This document shows positions 42,289 to 45,379 of a stretch of 45,379 nt of DNA, one piece after another. Numbering within the stretch: the stretch's first letter is position 1; each line of letters starts with the position of its first letter. The translations under genes and the position numbers were made by a program. The notes beneath the pieces are model-generated. The model did no database searches and was not told the DNA's origin. It saw only the letters and a program-made list of their open reading frames with translations. Origin of the DNA: Planctomycetia bacterium (GTDB lineage: Bacteria > Planctomycetota > Planctomycetia > Pirellulales > Thermoguttaceae); assembly GCA_030539295.1 (NCBI GenBank), contig JAUNSJ010000031.1, positions 1 through 45,379 on the forward strand, read 5' to 3'.

Positions 42289-43344
42289 TTACGATTCCAA
42301 ACAGGCGGCGATTTTTTTAAGTTGTGAGTCGATTGCGGGCCAATCGCCGCTTAAATCGAGAGTTTTCACACTTATGGCATTTCCTCCAATGCGGTAGTCG
42401 AAATTCGGAGTCAAGACTTCGTCTGTTTTTGCATACAGCAGAAGGCCGGAAACGTTTCCCGAACGGTTTCGGTCGTGGTTTTTCACGTAAGTAAATATCT
42501 GATATAAATTGGCTGAATGGCAAGTCATAGAATGCCATTGCTCGTGATACTGCATTGTCTTTGAGTACCATTTTGTATCGATAATGAGCGTTTTATTGCC
42601 ATACTTGAGGGTTATATCGGTCTTCATTGCGGGAAGAAAATCCATAAACTCGTCGTCGAGATTCCATTTTATATGAATGGAAGAGGCATTGTACTGCGGA
42701 TAATGTTTTTGAAAATACCTTAAGACGAAACGTTCATACAGGCGGCACATTTCCCTGTCGTCTTCGTAGTTTTTCAGATTTGTGGTGCCATGGACACTTG
42801 ACATTAAATGGCGCTCAATAATCATTTGACAAATCGCCATGAGCATGCGACACGTCGCATTATTACGATGAAATTTCAGGGAATTCCAGGAGATTTTTAA
42901 GTTGTGCAGCAGTTGAACATTTGCAAACGCACCTAGCAATTTTTTTAATTCACGCCGTTTTTTCAATTTGACGTCGGGCGACCGCAGGAGTTGCCACGCA
43001 GCCGTTTTCATGATTTGATTCATGAGATTATCTTCCGAAAACTCGTCGTACTGGCAGAAAAGAGAACGTTTTAAGTGCGATTGACTTTTTAGGGTCGCTG
43101 ACAGTGCAATTTTGCCACGTAAAGTGGTAAGTTCTTCGTCTTTTATGAGATATTCGCGATTGAGTCCCCTCTTAATCTGACTGGATAATCCGAGAATCAG
43201 AATCGCGGCCATCATGTCATCGATATGCACGAATTCTTCGGTGGACAGTGCGTCGTAATCACGTTCGCGCAAAATTTCGAAGGCATAGGTTAACATGTAA
43301 TAAATATTTTTGACCGCGATTCCTTTGTGCGAGTTCTCTGTCAT
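42289..43344 (-). CDS. mcrC: McrC-type restriction nuclease subunit
   Basis: 351 aa. The N-terminus (NIYYMLTYAFEIL) and GLNREYLIKDEELTTLRGKI are typical of McrC. The C-terminal PD-(D/E)xK nuclease motif is visible as MKTDITLKYGNKTLIIDTKWYS (Asp near residue 245, D-x-K about 15 residues later, in LIIDTKWY). It cuts DNA under control of its McrB partner. Its ATG overlaps the mcrB stop as ATGA, so translation is coupled. Confidence 0.9.
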   Translation of the reverse strand: MTENSHKGIAVKNIYYMLTYAFEILRERDYDALSTEEFVHIDDMMAAILILGLSSQIKRGLNREYLIKDEELTTLRGKIALSATLKSQSHLKRSLFCQYDEFSEDNLMNQIMKTAAWQLLRSPDVKLKKRRELKKLLGAFANVQLLHNLKISWNSLKFHRNNATCRMLMAICQMIIERHLMSSVHGTTNLKNYEDDREMCRLYERFVLRYFQKHYPQYNASSIHIKWNLDDEFMDFLPAMKTDITLKYGNKTLIIDTKWYSKTMQYHEQWHSMTCHSANLYQIFTYVKNHDRNRSGNVSGLLLYAKTDEVLTPNFDYRIGGNAISVKTLDLSGDWPAIDSQLKKIAACLES

Positions 43345-45086
43345 TGAAGTGCCTCGCGCAAGAGGTCACAAGATTCGCGGGCTGTGTCACTTTCGTCGAA
43401 CCAGTATTCCTGGATGAGCGGTATCAGGTCATATTCAACGAGATCACTTAGAGTTTCTTCCAAATGCTCCGGAAAGAGTTCTTCGTCATTGAGATTACAG
43501 AAATAGCTGTGTCCGATTTGAAAACCGGGCCCCAGCGATGGGTCGCTTGAAATTTTTGTATTCAGCCTCTTGACCTGTTGGATAAGTGAATTAAACGTTT
43601 CGTTATCAAGGTCATTCATGTATTTTTTAAAGGCAAGTGAATCGAAAGCCGGTTCGAAATTGACAAAAGCGAATCGGCGACGCAATGCGTAATCAATAAC
43701 GGCCAGACTGCGGTCCGCGGTATTCATCAGACCAATCAGGTAGAGGTTGTGTGGTACGGAAAATTGTTCGTTCGAGTAGAGTAAGCGGAGTTCATGGCCC
43801 CGCTTGTCGTTTTCGATTAGCATGAGAAGCTCACCGAAGATCCGGCTCATGTTGCCCCGATTGATTTCGTCGATAATGAAGAAATAGTCCCGTTCAAGGT
43901 CATTTTCTGCCAATTTGCAGAATTCGTAAAACGGTCCGTTTTTTATCTCAAAGCCATTGTCGGTCGGACGATAGCCCATAACGAAATCTTCGTAACCGTA
44001 ACTCTGATGAAACTGGATCATCATGACGCGAGTATAATCTTTCTCACCGAGCATGGAATAGGCAAGCCGCTTGGCACAATAGGTTTTTCCAACTCCGGGT
44101 GGCCCCTGAATAATAAGATTCTTTTTTCGAGTCAGCAGGGTGACAAGTTTGTTATATTTGTCCACATCAAGAAAAACATCGGAAAGAAAATCTTCTTCCG
44201 TGTAGGGCATGAACTTTTGTTCCGGCGTAACGGGAGCCTTTTCGAAAGCCTTTTCAAATCTCTGCCATACCTCGGTGTATCGGGTAATTTCCTCAAGAGT
44301 AATAAAATATCGATCCTTCTGGAGAATGTCGGCGCTGCCGGTCTCCCATTTTATCTTGCGAAAATGATTCTGATTTTCCTGACTCGAATCGAAAAAATAA
44401 TCGGATTCGACAATTCCGCGACCGATAATCTGCTTCGTGCCTTGTTTCGCATAGACAATATCGCCGGGCTTCATTGTGTGAAGAAAGTTCCACAGCATAT
44501 GGGCGGCGTCGGACTGATTGGAGTTTGTTTCCGGATGACAGGAGACCAGCTTTTGCCGCAGTTCCTCTCGCGTCGCATACTCACGCAGGTCGCCCACCTC
44601 GTTCCAACCGATCCCCATTACCCCTTGCTTCTGGTACGTCTCCCAGTGTTTCGCCTGTTCGCCCGGGGCGTAGATCCAGTATTGAACGGAAGACGGAGAC
44701 TCATCCGTTTCACTTTCTTTGGATGGTATTCTCCTTTTTACAAGCCACTCCGCAAACGTTGGACAATTCCGCTTGAGGAAGCTTATATTAATTGTTTCTG
44801 GCTGCGTTTTGAGTATTTTTATTCCTTCTTCCGATATACAGAAGAATCCCTTGCGAGGCTTTTTCAATAAATTTGCCTTGAATAAATACGTCAACACCCA
44901 AGCCAAGTTATTCCCAAAAATGGTTGTTCGACTCTTTTCGTGCCTCATGGCTCTTTGGTCAGCTGTTAAAGCCAGACGAGTCGCAAGTTCTTCATTTATT
45001 TCACGGGTATTTCGCTCCTTGCCGTCGGAAAGTATTTGTAATGTTGGCAACATCATCGACTGAAAATCTGGAACTTCTGGCATGTT
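43341..45086 (-). CDS. mcrB: McrB-type AAA+ GTPase with Mrr-N and EVE-like sensor domains
   Basis: 581 aa from ATG 45086. Residues ~1-95 are an Mrr-N-like winged helix (MMLPTLQILSDGKERNTREI). Residues ~130-260 look like an EVE/PUA-type modified-base reader (GVMGIGWNEVGDL, MKPGDIVYAKQG, GRGIVESDYFF). The AAA+ motor follows: Walker A GPPGVGKTYCAK (about 328), Walker B FFIIDEINRGN, and the McrB hallmark LIGLMNTADRSLAVIDYALRRRF. It translocates on DNA and activates McrC. AAAGG precedes the start; the longer frame from 45203 would begin upstream of the predicted transcription start. Confidence 0.9.
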   Translation of the reverse strand, partial: NMPEVPDFQSMMLPTLQILSDGKERNTREINEELATRLALTADQRAMRHEKSRTTIFGNNLAWVLTYLFKANLLKKPRKGFFCISEEGIKILKTQPETINISFLKRNCPTFAEWLVKRRIPSKESETDESPSSVQYWIYAPGEQAKHWETYQKQGVMGIGWNEVGDLREYATREELRQKLVSCHPETNSNQSDAAHMLWNFLHTMKPGDIVYAKQGTKQIIGRGIVESDYFFDSSQENQNHFRKIKWETGSADILQKDRYFITLEEITRYTEVWQRFEKAFEKAPVTPEQKFMPYTEEDFLSDVFLDVDKYNKLVTLLTRKKNLIIQGPPGVGKTYCAKRLAYSMLGEKDYTRVMMIQFHQSYGYEDFVMGYRPTDNGFEIKNGPFYEFCKLAENDLERDYFFIIDEINRGNMSRIFGELLMLIENDKRGHELRLLYSNEQFSVPHNLYLIGLMNTADRSLAVIDYALRRRFAFVNFEPAFDSLAFKKYMNDLDNETFNSLIQQVKRLNTKISSDPSLGPGFQIGHSYFCNLNDEELFPEHLEETLSDLVEYDLIPLIQEYWFDESDTARESCDLLREALQ

Positions 45087-45193
45087 ATATCCTTTAGTTG
45101 TTCGTGGTTCTAAAAACGCCTTGGGACAGACAGGTGAAACTATCTTACTCTCAAGTTCGCGAAATTGGCCCAAAAATTCGTGCTTTGTGAAGT

Positions 45194-45222
45194 ATTTTAT
45201 CACATTTTTGTCGCGGGAACAA
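45194..45222 (-). promoter_or_regulatory. promoter of mcrBC
   Basis: Minus strand: TTGTTC (45217-45222), 17 nt, TAAAAT (45194-45199). The start near 45187 leaves a 100-nt leader. Confidence 0.6.
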
Positions 45223-45344
45223 GCATTTTTTAATACAATTCAGGATTTTTTAGAGAATTAATCGTAAATTATGTTCCTCATCGGTTATTATTGTTGGTTC
45301 CCGAATCTGGCAAGCAGTCGGGAACGGGTGCGCGCCAAGTGGGG

Positions 45345-45372
45345 TTGCGCGATTGGGGGATTTATGTATAAT
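45345..45372 (+). promoter_or_regulatory. outward promoter at the window end
   Basis: TTGCGC (45345-45350), 16 nt, TATAAT (45367-45372), pointing out of the window. Between it and mcrB lies an 8-bp inverted repeat (GTTCCCGA 45297-45304 with TCGGGAAC 45318-45325) without a T tract, possibly an operator shared by the divergent promoters. Confidence 0.5.
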
Positions 45373-45379
45373 AGGTAAA

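Noticed and set aside
44007..44870. 287-aa plus-strand ORF
   Set aside because: Antisense shadow of mcrB.
45297..45325. 8-bp inverted repeat as a terminator
   Set aside because: No T tract follows on either strand; kept only as a possible operator in the last promoter entry.

Overview
The window looks like a chromosomal segment of a planctomycete (Planctomycetota). It has two DUF1559 pseudopilin-like proteins with an N-terminal prepilin motif and a C-terminal H-x9-DG motif. It also has an ECF sigma factor translationally coupled to a FecR/LamG-type membrane protein, twin-arginine signals on predicted oxidoreductases, and several large secreted glycoside hydrolases. All assignments come from reading the sequence; no database search was run.

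Layout. 1-426: a partial operon of small unrecognised, possibly phage-derived genes, the last cut off by an insertion sequence. 427-1712: a complete IS4-type element whose right end lies inside a CRISPR repeat. 1713-3364: a CRISPR array of 23 intact 36-nt repeats plus a 9-nt remnant of one more. 3365-12613: leader and a type I CRISPR-Cas locus of the Myxococcus Dev/MYXAN kind (cas2, cas4-cas1 fusion, cas5/devS, cas7/devR, cas8/devT-like, cas6, cas3), all on the minus strand. 12932-14852: a promoter, a cobalamin riboswitch and a DUF1559 gene. 15124-21230: aldo/keto reductase, UPF0210/UPF0237 pair, secreted glycosidase-like protein, mtaB. 21277-31583: a glycosidase-SGNH esterase fusion, DUF58 protein, glycogen phosphorylase, GH2 enzyme and a Tat-exported TIM-barrel protein. 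31751-35700: an operon of ECF sigma factor, FecR/LamG protein, DUF1559 protein and small lipoprotein. 36022-42271: a large lipoprotein, a zinc-ribbon protein, a membrane-anchored repeat protein, threonine synthase and an O6-alkylguanine-DNA alkyltransferase. 42289-45086: a two-gene McrBC-type restriction system.

Main discovery. The cas3-cas6 intergenic region holds a hidden one-spacer mini-CRISPR on the strand opposite to the cas genes. A diverged full-length repeat (10049-10084, 33/36 identical) is followed by a 34-nt pseudo-spacer (10085-10118) and a second decayed repeat that keeps the 13-nt hairpin and overlaps the 3' end of cas3 (10119-10154). The first 20 nt of the pseudo-spacer match the start of the cas6-cas8-cas7-cas5-cas4/1-cas2 transcript, just downstream of a TTGACA-17-TACAAT promoter. 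The only two mismatches fall at positions 6 and 18, which type I Cascade leaves unpaired; beyond position 20 the match is lost. This is the expected design of a crRNA-like regulatory RNA (CreR/CreA class) that lets the effector complex repress its own operon without cutting the chromosome. I know of no description of such an RNA in a Dev/MYXAN-type planctomycete locus.

How the parts work together. Cas6 should process both the array and the mini-array. The array RNAs guide interference with Cas3; the mini-array RNA would feed back on the effector and adaptation operon. cas3 has its own promoter and lies outside the repressed unit. The IS has cut the old end of the array. McrBC supplies a second, independent defence at the other end of the window. 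The middle of the window is ordinary planctomycete carbohydrate metabolism and envelope biology.
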